64,000 nt of DNA, taken from assembly GCF_020882245.1 (NCBI RefSeq), contig NW_026869996.1, positions 8,482,969 through 8,546,968 of the forward strand. Direction: 5' to 3'. Every line of letters starts with the position of its first letter. Position 1 is the stretch's first letter. Below are positions 36,739-50,796 of this stretch, in pieces. This DNA comes from Rhopalosiphum padi. Its lineage: Eukaryota; Arthropoda; Insecta; Hemiptera; Aphididae. The notes below the pieces were generated by a model, which worked only from the letters and a program-made list of their open reading frames with translations, did not search any database and had not been told where the DNA came from. The position numbers and the translations under genes were made by a program.

Positions 36739-37987
36739 TGTGCGTGTAAGGGTTATTGAATATAATTGATAGTAAATTAATGGCAGTGAAACAATTGAGA
36801 TTTGTTAATAATCTGAATAAAATTTTAGTTAACACCTTTGACTTGTAATTTTCATTCTTAAGAGTTACCATTATTAACTTGCAACCATTTCATTTAAGCT
36901 GATACTTCAATAACATTTTAAAACATGCTTTTTTATGATAATTTTGACGAATATTAAAAATTTAATTTTTTTTAACTGTTTATAAAACACACAATTCTCA
37001 TGTTAATCTCTTGAAACCTGGACCACTATATTAAGAAAATGAATTTAATTTACCATTATTAATTTGCATACATTTCATTTAAGCTGATGCTTCATAAACA
37101 CTATACAACATTATTTTATATGATAATCTTTACGAATATTAAAAATTCAAATTATTATCTGCTTATAAAACACTCAATTCTCAAGTTAATCTCTTGAAAC
37201 CTGGACCACTATATTAAGAAAATGATTCTAATTTACCATTATTAATTTACATACATTTCATTTAAGCTGATACTTCAATAATGCTATAAAACATGATTTT
37301 ATATGATAATTTTGATGAATATTAAAAATTCATTTTTTTAACTGTTTATAAAACAAACAATTCTCAAGTTAATCTCTTGAAACCTGGACCACTATATTAA
37401 GAAAATGATTCTAATTTACCATTATTAACTTCTATAGATATTATGTAAGCTGATTCTTCATAAACACTAAAAAACATGCTTTTTTATGATAATTTTGACG
37501 AATATTAAAAATTCATTTTTTTAACTGTTTATAAAACACACAATTCTCATGTTAATCTCTTGAAACCTGGACCACTATATTAAGAAAATGATTCTAATTT
37601 ACCATTATTAATTTGCATACATTTCATTTAAGCTGATGCTTCATAAACACTATAAAACATTATTTTATATGATAATCTTTACGAATATTAAAAATTCAAA
37701 TTATTATCTGCTTATAAAACACTCAATTCTTAAGTTAGTGTCATGAAATCCAGACCATTATATTAAGTAAATGATTCTTATTTACTATTATTAACTTCTA
37801 TAAATATTATGTTAGCTGATTCTTCATAAACACTTCAAAAACATGTTTTTATATGATAAGTTTGAGAAACATATGAATTCCTATTTTAATCTGCTTATAA
37901 AACAGTCAAATATTAAATATATACACCAACAGAGGGCGTGAGCGTCGCCGTAGTGGGGACGACATCCGTCGGCCGAACCGCCTCAGA

Positions 37988-38137
37988 ATGAAACTAGATA
38001 GTTGTGTGGCGTTCACCGTACTGCTGTGTATCGTAACGGGTCGTTGTTTTTACTTAGCTTTTGAGTCTACTCGTTATTTTTTAATTAAGATTTTTGATAT
38101 TATAAACGGATTGTTCATATTTTATGCCCGAAGTTAA
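37988..38137 (+). CDS. Candidate signal-peptide ORF, unit 13
   Basis: Same reading as unit 1; TAA at 38135-38137. Confidence 0.45.
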   Translation: MKLDSCVAFTVLLCIVTGRCFYLAFESTRYFLIKIFDIINGLFIFYARS

Positions 38138-38698
38138 CACAAGTAAGTGTCTTGATCCTTGACTACTAGATCAAGAAAATGATTCTAATTTATAATTTTT
38201 AACTTTCATTTTTTTCATTTTACCTGATATTTTTACTTCATAAAAACTATAAAATATGATTTTATAAGTTAATTTTGACGAATAATACAACTTAACATTT
38301 TTTCGTATTGAAAAGGAGCGATTTTCAGTTGTTTTACAAATGTATTTTTTAGTTACACTCATAATACATTTGAATTCCTTCTACAAAACATTCTGGTATA
38401 TTTGTACTATCTTTTATGGCTTATCATAATTATTATTTATTATCATCTGTTAAAAATGTTTTGCAGTTTTACATTCGTATTTGTATTTAAGTTTCAATTG
38501 TAAATTCCTTTCATGTATTTTGTATAAAAATGAAGTTTGTCTGTTAGTTTATGTTTTGATAGTTTCCACTTCTGAATTACTCAGTGTTGTCCACGTACTA
38601 TTTGTTATATGAAAATTGTCGTCCTCCTTATGGTATCTAGTAGTGACATTTTGTCCTCCAACCATTATACATATTTAACTTACTATTTTTTTTTTTAG

Positions 38699-38849
38699 AT
38701 GGCTGTACACCAGATATACTCAGGACATATTGAGACATGAATTACCATTTCTACCATATGGGAAAGTTTCAACATCCTACGTTGAAAATGGACTAGACGA
38801 TCCTGATAATAATAATAGTTTTATGCATAGTACGAGTAATGGATATTGA
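38699..38849 (+). CDS. Candidate exon A, unit 13
   Basis: Same peptide; Asp codon GAC. Confidence 0.4.
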
Positions 38850-38887
38850 ATATAATTGATAGTCAATTAATAGTAGTGTAACAAAAA

Positions 38888-40351
38888 GTTAGTGTCATGT
38901 AATCCAGACCATTAGATTAAGTATATGATTCTTATTTAACATTACCAACTTCCATATATATCATATAAGCTGATACTTCATAAACACTATAAAACATGTT
39001 TTTATATGATTATTTTGACTCGTATTTTAAATTCATATTTTTAACTGCTTATAAAACAGTGAATTCTCAAGTTAGTGTCATGAAAGTCAGACCATTAGAT
39101 TAAGAAAATTATTCTAATTTACCATTATTAACTAGCATACATTTCATTTAAGCTGATACTTCAATAACGCTATAAAACATGATTTTATATGATAATTTTG
39201 ACGAATATTAAAAATTCATTTTTTTAACTGTTTATAAAACACACAATTCTCATGTTAATCTCTTGAAACCTGGACCACTTTATTAAGAAAATGATTCTAA
39301 TTTACCATTAAAAACTAGCATACATTTCATTTAAGCTGATACTTCAATAATGCTATAAAACATGATTTTATATGATAATTTTGACGAATATTAAAAATTC
39401 ATTTTTTTAACTGTTTATAAAACAAACAATTCTCAAGTTAATCTCTTGAAACCTGGACCACTATATTAAGAAAATGATTCTAATTTACCATTATTAACTT
39501 CTATAGATATTATGTAAGCTGATTCTTCATAAACACTAAAAAACATGCTTTTTTATGATAATTTTGACGAATATTAAAAATTCATTTTTTTAACTGTTTA
39601 TAAAACACACAATTCTCATGTTAATCTCTTGAAACCTGGACCACTTTATTAAGAAAATGATTCTAATTTACCATTAAAAACTAGCATACATTTCATTTAA
39701 GCTGATACTTCAATAATGCTATAAAACATGATTTTATATGATAATTTTGACGAATATTAAAAATTCATTTTTTTAACTGTTTATAAAACAAACAATTCTC
39801 AAGTTAATCTCTTGAAACCTGGACCACTATATTAAGAAACTGATTCTAATTTACCATTATTAACTTCTATAGATATTATGTAAGCTGATTCTTCATAAAC
39901 ACTAAAAAACATGCTTTTTTATGATAATTTTGATGAATATTAAAAATTCATTTTTTTAACTGTTTATAAAACAAACAATTCTCAAGTTAATCTCTTGAAA
40001 CCTGGACCACTATATTAAGAAAATGATTCTAATTTACCATTATTAACTTCTATAGATATTATGTAAGCTGATTCTTCATAAACACTAAAAAACATGCTTT
40101 TTTATGATAATTTTGACGAATATTAAAAATTCATTTTTTTAACTGTTTATAAAACACACAATTCTCATGTTAATCTCTTGAAACCTGGACCACTATATTA
40201 AGAAAATGATTCTAATTTAAAATTAATAATTTGCATACATTTTATTTAAGCTGATGCTTTATAAACACTATAAAACATGTTTTTATATGATTATTTTGAC
40301 TCGTATTTTATATTCATATTTTTAACTGCTTATAAAATACTGAATTCTCAA
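38888..40351 (+). repeat. Block 1, 8 monomers (a b c d c d' d e), unit 13
   Basis: Exact 1,464 bp; order as unit 11. Confidence 0.93.
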
Positions 40352-40398
40352 GTTATTCTTTAACAATTATACATTATTAACTTACTACATTTTTTCAG

Positions 40399-40527
40399 AT
40401 GGACGTATGTCAGATTACTCAAGGCATGCAGAAACATGAATTCACATTTCTACCATTTAAGAAAGTATCAACATCCTATGCTGAAAATGGACTAGAAGAT
40501 ACTGCTAATAATATTGGGTTTATATAA
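40399..40527 (+). CDS. Candidate exon B, unit 13
   Basis: Ile codon ATT. AATAAA at 40605-40610. Confidence 0.38.
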   Translation: MDVCQITQGMQKHEFTFLPFKKVSTSYAENGLEDTANNIGFI

Positions 40528-41776
40528 TGTGCGTGTAAGGGTTATTGAATATAATTGATAGTAAATTAATGGCAGTGAAACAATTGAGATTTGTTAATAA
40601 TCTGAATAAAATTTTAGTTAACACCTTTGACTTGTAATTTTCATTCTTAAGAGTTACCATTATTAACTTGCAACCATTTCATTTAAGCTGATACTTCAAT
40701 AACATTTTAAAACATGCTTTTTTATGATAATTTTGACGAATATTAAAAATTTAATTTTTTTTAACTGTTTATAAAACACACAATTCTCATGTTAATCTCT
40801 TGAAACCTGGACCACTATATTAAGAAAATGAATTTAATTTACCATTATTAATTTGCATACATTTCATTTAAGCTGATGCTTCATAAACACTATACAACAT
40901 TATTTTATATGATAATCTTTACGAATATTAAAAATTCAAATTATTATCTGCTTATAAAACACTCAATTCTCAAGTTAATCTCTTGAAACCTGGACCACTA
41001 TATTAAGAAAATGATTCTAATTTACCATTATTAATTTACATACATTTCATTTAAGCTGATACTTCAATAATGCTATAAAACATGATTTTATATGATAATT
41101 TTGATGAATATTAAAAATTCATTTTTTTAACTGTTTATAAAACAAACAATTCTCAAGTTAATCTCTTGAAACCTGGACCACTATATTAAGAAAATGATTC
41201 TAATTTACCATTATTAACTTCTATAGATATTATGTAAGCTGATTCTTCATAAACACTAAAAAACATGCTTTTTTATGATAATTTTGACGAATATTAAAAA
41301 TTCATTTTTTTAACTGTTTATAAAACACACAATTCTCATGTTAATCTCTTGAAACCTGGACCACTATATTAAGAAAATGATTCTAATTTACCATTATTAA
41401 TTTGCATACATTTCATTTAAGCTGATGCTTCATAAACACTATAAAACATTATTTTATATGATAATCTTTACGAATATTAAAAATTCAAATTATTATCTGC
41501 TTATAAAACACTCAATTCTTAAGTTAGTGTCATGAAATCCAGACCATTATATTAAGTAAATGATTCTTATTTACTATTATTAACTTCTATAAATATTATG
41601 TTAGCTGATTCTTCATAAACACTTCAAAAACATGTTTTTATATGATAAGTTTGAGAAACATATGAATTCCTATTTTAATCTGCTTATAAAACAGTCAAAT
41701 ATTAAATATATACACCAACAGAGGGCGTGAGCGTCGCCGTAGTGGGGACGACATCCGTCGGCCGAACCGCCTCAGA

Positions 41777-41926
41777 ATGAAACTAGATAGTTGTGTGGCG
41801 TTCACCGTACTGCTGTGTATCGTAACGGGTCGTTGTTTTTACTTAGCTTTTGAGTCTACTCGTTATTTTTTAATTAAGATTTTTGATATTATAAACGGAT
41901 TGTTCATATTTTATGCCCGAAGTTAA
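41777..41926 (+). CDS. Candidate signal-peptide ORF, unit 14
   Basis: Same reading as unit 1; last full unit with Tyr30. Confidence 0.45.
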   Translation: MKLDSCVAFTVLLCIVTGRCFYLAFESTRYFLIKIFDIINGLFIFYARS

Positions 41927-42487
41927 CACAAGTAAGTGTCTTGATCCTTGACTACTAGATCAAGAAAATGATTCTAATTTATAATTTTTAACTTTCATTT
42001 TTTTCATTTTACCTGATATTTTTACTTCATAAAAACTATAAAATATGATTTTATAAGTTAATTTTGACGAATAATACAACTTAACATTTTTTCGTATTGA
42101 AAAGGAGCGATTTTCAGTTGTTTTACAAATGTATTTTTTAGTTACACTCATAATACATTTGAATTCCTTCTACAAAACATTCTGGTATATTTGTACTATC
42201 TTTTATGGCTTATCATAATTATTATTTATTATCATCTGTTAAAAATGTTTTGCAGTTTTACATTCGTATTTGTATTTAAGTTTCAATTGTAAATTCCTTT
42301 CATGTATTTTGTATAAAAATGAAGTTTGTCTGTTAGTTTATGTTTTGATAGTTTCCACTTCTGAATTACTCAGTGTTGTCCACGTACTAGTTGTTATATG
42401 AAAATTGTCGTCCTCCTTATGGTATCTAGTAGTGACATTTTGTCCTCCAACCATTATACATATTTAACTTACTATTTTTTTTTTTAG

Positions 42488-42638
42488 ATGGCTGTACACC
42501 AGATATACTCAGGACATATTGAGACATGAATTACCATTTCTACCATATGGGAAAGTTTCAACATCCTACGTTGAAAATGGACTAGACGATCCTGATAATA
42601 ATAATAGTTTTATGCATAGTACGAGTAATGGATATTGA
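42488..42638 (+). CDS. Candidate exon A, unit 14
   Basis: Same peptide; Asp codon GAC. Confidence 0.4.
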
Positions 42639-42676
42639 ATATAATTGATAGTCAATTAATAGTAGTGTAACAAAAA

Positions 42677-43591
42677 GTTAGTGTCATGTAATCCAGACCA
42701 TTAGATTAAGTATATGATTCTTATTTAACATTACCAACTTCCATATATATCATATAAGCTGATACTTCATAAACACTATAAAACATGTTTTTATATGATT
42801 ATTTTGACTCGTATTTTAAATTCATATTTTTAACTGCTTATAAAACAGTGAATTCTCAAGTTAGTGTCATGAAAGTCAGACCATTAGATTAAGAAAATTA
42901 TTCTAATTTACCATTATTAACTAGCATACATTTCATTTAAGCTGATACTTCAATAACGCTATAAAACATGATTTTATATGATAATTTTGACGAATATTAA
43001 AAATTCATTTTTTTAACTGTTTATAAAACACACAATTCTCATGTTAATCTCTTGAAACCTGGACCACTTTATTAAGAAAATGATTCTAATTTACCATTAA
43101 AAACTAGCATACATTTCATTTAAGCTGATACTTCAATAATGCTATAAAACATGCTTTTTTATGATAATTTTGATGAATATTAAAAATTCATTTTTTTAAC
43201 TGTTTATAAAACAAACAATTCTCAAGTTAATCTCTTGAAACCTGGACCACTATATTAAGAAAATGATTCTAATTTACCATTATTAACTTCTATAGATATT
43301 ATGTAAGCTGATTCTTCATAAACACTAAAAAACATGCTTTTTTATGATAATTTTGACGAATATTAAAAATTCATTTTTTTAACTGTTTATAAAACACACA
43401 ATTCTCATGTTAATCTCTTGAAACCTGGACCACTATATTAAGAAAATGATTCTAATTTAAAATTAATAATTTGCATACATTTTATTTAAGCTGATGCTTT
43501 ATAAACACTATAAAACATGTTTTTATATGATTATTTTGACTCGTATTTTATATTCATATTTTTAACTGCTTATAAAATACTGAATTCTCAA
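42677..43591 (+). repeat. Block 1, 5 monomers (a b c/d' d e), unit 14
   Basis: Exact 915 bp. Monomer 3 (43043-43225) changes from type c to d' (AATGCTATAAAACATGCTTT then GATGAATATT). This is the product expected from a three-monomer deletion of the eight-monomer form. Confidence 0.92.
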
Positions 43592-43638
43592 GTTATTCTT
43601 TAACAATTATACATTATTAACTTACTACATTTTTTCAG

Positions 43639-43767
43639 ATGGACGTATGTCAGATTACTCAAGGCATGCAGAAACATGAATTCACATTTCTACCATTTAA
43701 GAAAGTATCAACATCCTATGCTGAAAATGGACTAGAAGATACTGCTAATAATATTGGGTTTATATAA
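43639..43767 (+). CDS. Candidate exon B, unit 14
   Basis: Ile codon ATT. AATAAA at 43845-43850. Confidence 0.38.
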   Translation: MDVCQITQGMQKHEFTFLPFKKVSTSYAENGLEDTANNIGFI

Positions 43768-45016
43768 TGTGCGTGTAAGGGTTATTGAATATAATTGATA
43801 GTAAATTAATGGCAGTGAAACAATTGAGATTTGTTAATAATCTGAATAAAATTTTAGTTAACACCTTTGACTTGTAATTTTCATTCTTAAGAGTTACCAT
43901 TATTAACTTGCAACCATTTCATTTAAGCTGATACTTCAATAACATTTTAAAACATGTTTTTTTATGATAATTTTGACGAATATTAAAAATTTAATTTTTT
44001 TTAACTGTTTATAAAACACACAATTCTCATGTTAATCTCTTGAAACCTGGACCACTATATTAAGAAAATGAATTTAATTTACCATTATTAATTTGCATAC
44101 ATTTCATTTAAGCTGATGCTTCATAAACACTATACAACATTATTTTATATGATAATCTTTACGAATATTAAAAATTCAAATTATTATCTGCTTATAAAAC
44201 ACTCAATTCTCAAGTTAATCTCTTGAAACCTGGACCACTATATTAAGAAAATGATTCTAATTTACCATTATTAATTTACATACATTTCATTTAAGCTGAT
44301 ACTTCAATAATGCTATAAAACATGATTTTATATGATAATTTTGATGAATATTAAAAATTCATTTTTTTAACTGTTTATAAAACAAACAATTCTCAAGTTA
44401 ATCTCTTGAAACCTGGACCACTATATTAAGAAAATGATTCTAATTTACCATTATTAACTTCTATAGATATTATGTAAGCTGATTCTTCATAAACACTAAA
44501 AAACATGCTTTTTTATGATAATTTTGACGAATATTAAAAATTCATTTTTTTAACTGTTTATAAAACACACAATTCTCATGTTAATCTCTTGAAACCTGGA
44601 CCACTATATTAAGAAAATGATTCTAATTTACCATTATTAATTTGCATACATTTCATTTAAGCTGATGCTTCATAAACACTATAAAACATTATTTTATATG
44701 ATAATCTTTACGAATATTAAAAATTCAAATTATTATCTGCTTATAAAACACTCAATTCTTAAGTTAGTGTCATGAAATCCAGACCATTATATTAAGTAAA
44801 TGATTCTTATTTACTATTATTAACTTCTATAAATATTATGTTAGCTGATTCTTCATAAACACTTCAAAAACATGTTTTTATATGATAAGTTTGAGAAACA
44901 TATGAATTCCTATTTTAATCTGCTTATAAAACAGTCAAATATTAAATATATACACCAACAGAGGGCGTGAGCGTCGCCGTAGTGGGGACGACATCCGTCG
45001 GCCGAACCGCCTCAGA

Positions 45017-45166
45017 ATGAAACTAGATAGTTGTGTGGCGTTCACCGTACTGCTGTGTATCGTAACGGGTCGTTGTTTTTACTTAGCTTTTGAGTCTACT
45101 CGTTTTTTTTTAATTAAGATTTTTGATATTATAAACGGATTGTTCATATTTTATGCCCGAAGTTAA
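45017..45166 (+). CDS. Candidate signal-peptide ORF, unit 15 (Y30F)
   Basis: TAT to TTT at codon 30, outside the signal-peptide core and possibly intronic. Shared by units 15-19. Confidence 0.44.
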   Translation: MKLDSCVAFTVLLCIVTGRCFYLAFESTRFFLIKIFDIINGLFIFYARS

Positions 45167-45727
45167 CACAAGTAAGTGTCTTGATCCTTGACTACTAGAT
45201 CAAGAAAATGATTCTAATTTATAATTTTTAACTTTCATTTTTTTCATTTTACCTGATATTTTTACTTCATAAAAACTATAAAATATGATTTTATAAGTTA
45301 ATTTTGACGAATAATACAACTTAACATTTTTTCGTATTGAAAAGGAGCGATTTTCAGTTGTTTTACAAATGTATTTTTTAGTTACACTCATAATACATTT
45401 GAATTCCTTCTACAAAACATTCTGGTATATTTGTACTATCTTTTATGGCTTATCATAATTATTATTTATTATCATCTGTTAAAAATGTTTTGCAGTTTTA
45501 CATTCGTATTTGTATTTAAGTTTCAATTGTAAATTCCTTTCATGTATTTTGTATAAAAATGAAGTTTGTCTGTTAGTTTATGTTTTGATAGTTTCCACTT
45601 CTGAATTACTCAGTGTTGTCCACGTACTAGTTGTTATATGAAAATTGTCGTCCTCCTTATGGTATCTAGTAGTGACATTTTGTCCTCCAACCATTATACA
45701 TATTTAACTTACTATTTTTTTTTTTAG

Positions 45728-45878
45728 ATGGCTGTACACCAGATATACTCAGGACATATTGAGACATGAATTACCATTTCTACCATATGGGAAAGTTTCA
45801 ACATCCTACGTTGAAAATGGACTAGACGATCCTGATAATAATAATAGTTTTATGCATAGTACGAGTAATGGATATTGA
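45728..45878 (+). CDS. Candidate exon A, unit 15
   Basis: Same peptide; Asp codon GAC. Confidence 0.4.
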
Positions 45879-45916
45879 ATATAATTGATAGTCAATTAAT
45901 AGTAGTGTAACAAAAA

Positions 45917-46831
45917 GTTAGTGTCATGTAATCCAGACCATTAGATTAAGTATATGATTCTTATTTAACATTACCAACTTCCATATATATCATATAAGCT
46001 GATACTTCATAAACACTATAAAACATGTTTTTATATGATTATTTTGACTCGTATTTTAAATTCATATTTTTAACTGCTTATAAAACAGTGAATTCTCAAG
46101 TTAGTGTCATGAAAGTCAGACCATTAGATTAAGAAAATTATTCTAATTTACCATTATTAACTAGCATACATTTCATTTAAGCTGATACTTCAATAACGCT
46201 ATAAAACATGATTTTATATGATAATTTTGACGAATATTAAAAATTCATTTTTTTAACTGTTTATAAAACACACAATTCTCATGTTAATCTCTTGAAACCT
46301 GGACCACTTTATTAAGAAAATGATTCTAATTTACCATTAAAAACTAGCATACATTTCATTTAAGCTGATACTTCAATAATGCTATAAAACATGATTTTAT
46401 ATGATAATTTTGACGAATATTAAAAATTCATTTTTTTAACTGTTTATAAAACAAACAATTCTCAAGTTAATCTCTTGAAACCTCGACCACTATATTAAGA
46501 AAATGATTCTAATTTACCATTATTAACTTCTATAGATATTATGTAAGCTGATTCTTCATAAACACTAAAAAACATGCTTTTTTATGATAATTTTGATGAA
46601 TATTAAAAATTCATTTTTTTAACTGTTTATAAAACACACAATTCTCATGTTAATCTCTTGAAACCTGGACCACTATATTAAGAAAATGATTCTAATTTAA
46701 AATTAATAATTTGCATACATTTTATTTAAGCTGATGCTTTATAAACACTATAAAACATGTTTTTATATGATTATTTTGACTCGTATTTTATATTCATATT
46801 TTTAACTGCTTATAAAATACTGAATTCTCAA
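45917..46831 (+). repeat. Block 1, 5 monomers (a b c d* e), unit 15
   Basis: Exact 915 bp. Monomer 4 (46466-46648) has a private CCTCGACCAC and a d'-like TTTTGATGAAT, so its origin differs from the five-monomer blocks of units 9-10 and 14. Confidence 0.9.
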
Positions 46832-46878
46832 GTTATTCTTTAACAATTATACATTATTAACTTACTACATTTTTTCAG

Positions 46879-47007
46879 ATGGACGTATGTCAGATTACTC
46901 AAGGCATGCAGAAACATGAATTCACATTTCTACCATTTAAGAAAGTATCAACATCCTATGCTGAAAATGGACTAGAAGATACTGCTAATAATATTGGGTT
47001 TATATAA
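46879..47007 (+). CDS. Candidate exon B, unit 15
   Basis: Ile codon ATT. AATAAA at 47085-47090. Confidence 0.38.
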   Translation: MDVCQITQGMQKHEFTFLPFKKVSTSYAENGLEDTANNIGFI

Positions 47008-48256
47008 TGTGCGTGTAAGGGTTATTGAATATAATTGATAGTAAATTAATGGCAGTGAAACAATTGAGATTTGTTAATAATCTGAATAAAATTTTAGTTA
47101 ACACCTTTGACTTGTAATTTTCATTCTTAAGAGTTACCATTATTAACTTGCAACCATTTCATTTAAGCTGATACTTCAATAACATTTTAAAACATGCTTT
47201 TTTATGATAATTTTGACGAATATTAAAAATTTAATTTTTTTTAACTGTTTATAAAACACACAATTCTCATGTTAATCTCTTGAAACCTGGACCACTATAT
47301 TAAGAAAATGAATTTAATTTACCATTATTAATTTGCATACATTTCATTTAAGCTGATGCTTCATAAACACTATACAACATTATTTTATATGATAATCTTT
47401 ACGAATATTAAAAATTCAAATTATTATCTGCTTATAAAACACTCAATTCTCAAGTTAATCTCTTGAAACCTGGACCACTATATTAAGAAAATGATTCTAA
47501 TTTACCATTATTAATTTACATACATTTCATTTAAGCTGATACTTCAATAATGCTATAAAACATGATTTTATATGATAATTTTGATGAATATTAAAAATTC
47601 ATTTTTTTAACTGTTTATAAAACAAACAATTCTCAAGTTAATCTCTTGAAACCTGGACCACTATATTAAGAAAATGATTCTAATTTACCATTATTAACTT
47701 CTATAGATATTATGTAAGCTGATTCTTCATAAACACTAAAAAACATGCTTTTTTATGATAATTTTGACGAATATTAAAAATTCATTTTTTTAACTGTTTA
47801 TAAAACACACAATTCTCATGTTAATCTCTTGAAACCTGGACCACTATATTAAGAAAATGATTCTAATTTACCATTATTAATTTGCATACATTTCATTTAA
47901 GCTGATGCTTCATAAACACTATAAAACATTATTTTATATGATAATCTTTACGAATATTAAAAATTCAAATTATTATCTGCTTATAAAACACTCAATTCTT
48001 AAGTTAGTGTCATGAAATCCAGACCATTATATTAAGTAAATGATTCTTATTTACTATTATTAACTTCTATAAATATTATGTTAGCTGATTCTTCATAAAC
48101 ACTTCAAAAACATGTTTTTATATGATAAGTTTGAGAAACATATGAATTCCTATTTTAATCTGCTTATAAAACAGTCAAATATTAAATATATACACCAACA
48201 GAGGGCGTGAGCGTCGCCGTAGTGGGGACGACATCCGTCGGCCGAACCGCCTCAGA

Positions 48257-48406
48257 ATGAAACTAGATAGTTGTGTGGCGTTCACCGTACTGCTGTGTAT
48301 CGTAACGGGTCGTTGTTTTTACTTAGCTTTTGAGTCTACTCGTTTTTTTTTAATTAAGATTTTTGATATTATAAACGGATTGTTCATATTTTATGCCCGA
48401 AGTTAA
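48257..48406 (+). CDS. Candidate signal-peptide ORF, unit 16 (Y30F)
   Basis: As unit 15; TAA at 48404-48406. Confidence 0.44.
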   Translation: MKLDSCVAFTVLLCIVTGRCFYLAFESTRFFLIKIFDIINGLFIFYARS

Positions 48407-48967
48407 CACAAGTAAGTGTCTTGATCCTTGACTACTAGATCAAGAAAATGATTCTAATTTATAATTTTTAACTTTCATTTTTTTCATTTTACCTGATATT
48501 TTTACTTCATAAAAACTATAAAATATGATTTTATAAGTTAATTTTGACGAATAATACAACTTAACATTTTTTCGTATTGAAAAGGAGCGATTTTCAGTTG
48601 TTTTACAAATGTATTTTTTAGTTACACTCATAATACATTTGAATTCCTTCTACAAAACATTCTGGTATATTTGTACTATCTTTTATGGCTTATCATAATT
48701 ATTATTTATTATCATCTGTTAAAAATGTTTTGCAGTTTTACATTCGTATTTGTATTTAAGTTTCAATTGTAAATTCCTTTCATGTATTTTGTATAAAAAT
48801 GAAGTTTGTCTGTTAGTTTATGTTTTGATAGTTTCCACTTCTGAATTACTCAGTGTTGTCCACGTACTAGTTGTTATATGAAAATTGTCGTCCTCCTTAT
48901 GGTATCTAGTAGTGACATTTTGTCCTCCAACCATTATACATATTTAACTTACTATTTTTTTTTTTAG

Positions 48968-49118
48968 ATGGCTGTACACCAGATATACTCAGGACATATT
49001 GAGACATGAATTACCATTTCTACCATATGGGAAAGTTTCAACATCCTACGTTGAAAATGGACTAGACGATCCTGATAATAATAATAGTTTTATGCATAGT
49101 ACGAGTAATGGATATTGA
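48968..49118 (+). CDS. Candidate exon A, unit 16
   Basis: Same peptide; Asp codon GAC. Confidence 0.4.
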
Positions 49119-49156
49119 ATATAATTGATAGTCAATTAATAGTAGTGTAACAAAAA

Positions 49157-50620
49157 GTTAGTGTCATGTAATCCAGACCATTAGATTAAGTATATGATTC
49201 TTATTTAACATTACCAACTTCCATATATATCATATAAGCTGATACTTCATAAACACTATAAAACATGTTTTTATATGATTATTTTGACTCGTATTTTAAA
49301 TTCATATTTTTAACTGCTTATAAAACAGTGAATTCTCAAGTTAGTGTCATGAAAGTCAGACCATTAGATTAAGAAAATTATTCTAATTTACCATTATTAA
49401 CTAGCATACATTTCATTTAAGCTGATACTTCAATAACGCTATAAAACATGATTTTATATGATAATTTTGACGAATATTAAAAATTCATTTTTTTAACTGT
49501 TTATAAAACACACAATTCTCATGTTAATCTCTTGAAACCTGGACCACTTTATTAAGAAAATGATTCTAATTTACCATTAAAAACTAGCATACATTTCATT
49601 TAAGCTGATACTTCAATAATGCTATAAAACATGATTTTATATGATAATTTTGACGAATATTAAAAATTCATTTTTTTAACTGTTTATAAAACAAACAATT
49701 CTCAAGTTAATCTCTTGAAACCTGGACCACTATATTAAGAAAATGATTCTAATTTACCATTATTAACTTCTATAGATATTATGTAAGCTGATTCTTCATA
49801 AACACTAAAAAACATGCTTTTTTATGATAATTTTGACGAATATTAAAAATTCATTTTTTTAACTGTTTATAAAACACACAATTCTCATGTTAATCTCTTG
49901 AAACCTGGACCACTTTATTAAGAAAATGATTCTAATTTACCATTAAAAACTAGCATACATTTCATTTAAGCTGATACTTCAATAATGCTATAAAACATGA
50001 TTTTATATGATAATTTTGACGAATATTAAAAATTCATTTTTTTAACTGTTTATAAAACAAACAATTCTCAAGTTAATCTCTTGAAACCTGGACCACTATA
50101 TTAAGAAACTGATTCTAATTTACCATTATTAACTTCTATAGATATTATGTAAGCTGATTCTTCATAAACACTAAAAAACATGCTTTTTTATGATAATTTT
50201 GATGAATATTAAAAATTCATTTTTTTAACTGTTTATAAAACAAACAATTCTCAAGTTAATCTCTTGAAACCTGGACCACTATATTAAGAAAATGATTCTA
50301 ATTTACCATTATTAACTTCTATAGATATTATGTAAGCTGATTCTTCATAAACACTAAAAAACATGCTTTTTTATGATAATTTTGACGAATATTAAAAATT
50401 CATTTTTTTAACTGTTTATAAAACACACAATTCTCATGTTAATCTCTTGAAACCTGGACCACTATATTAAGAAAATGATTCTAATTTAAAATTAATAATT
50501 TGCATACATTTTATTTAAGCTGATGCTTTATAAACACTATAAAACATGTTTTTATATGATTATTTTGACTCGTATTTTATATTCATATTTTTAACTGCTT
50601 ATAAAATACTGAATTCTCAA
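49157..50620 (+). repeat. Block 1, 8 monomers (a b c d c d' d e), unit 16
   Basis: Exact 1,464 bp; order as unit 11. Confidence 0.93.
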
Positions 50621-50667
50621 GTTATTCTTTAACAATTATACATTATTAACTTACTACATTTTTTCAG

Positions 50668-50796
50668 ATGGACGTATGTCAGATTACTCAAGGCATGCAG
50701 AAACATGAATTCACATTTCTACCATTTAAGAAAGTATCAACATCCTATGCTGAAAATGGACTAGAAGATACTGCTAATAATATTGGGTTTATATAA
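50668..50796 (+). CDS. Candidate exon B, unit 16
   Basis: Ile codon ATT. AATAAA at 50874-50879. Confidence 0.38.
   Translation: MDVCQITQGMQKHEFTFLPFKKVSTSYAENGLEDTANNIGFI

Larger units (their letters stand above)
34128..37916 (+). repeat. Unit 12, 3789 bp
   Basis: Block 1 35099-36562, block 2 36828-37916. T-run 11. Has TATATAAAAA upstream of exon A, otherwise rare in the right half. Confidence 0.97.
37917..41705 (+). repeat. Unit 13, 3789 bp
   Basis: Block 1 38888-40351, block 2 40617-41705. CGTACTATTTG marker as in units 10-11. Confidence 0.97.
41706..44945 (+). repeat. Unit 14, 3240 bp
   Basis: Block 1 42677-43591, block 2 43857-44945. Shares with unit 18 a c/d' chimera and the substitution AACATGTTTTTTTATG (about 43951). 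Confidence 0.97.
44946..48185 (+). repeat. Unit 15, 3240 bp
   Basis: Block 1 45917-46831, block 2 47097-48185. First unit with CTCGTTTTTTTTTAATT in the signal ORF region. Confidence 0.97.
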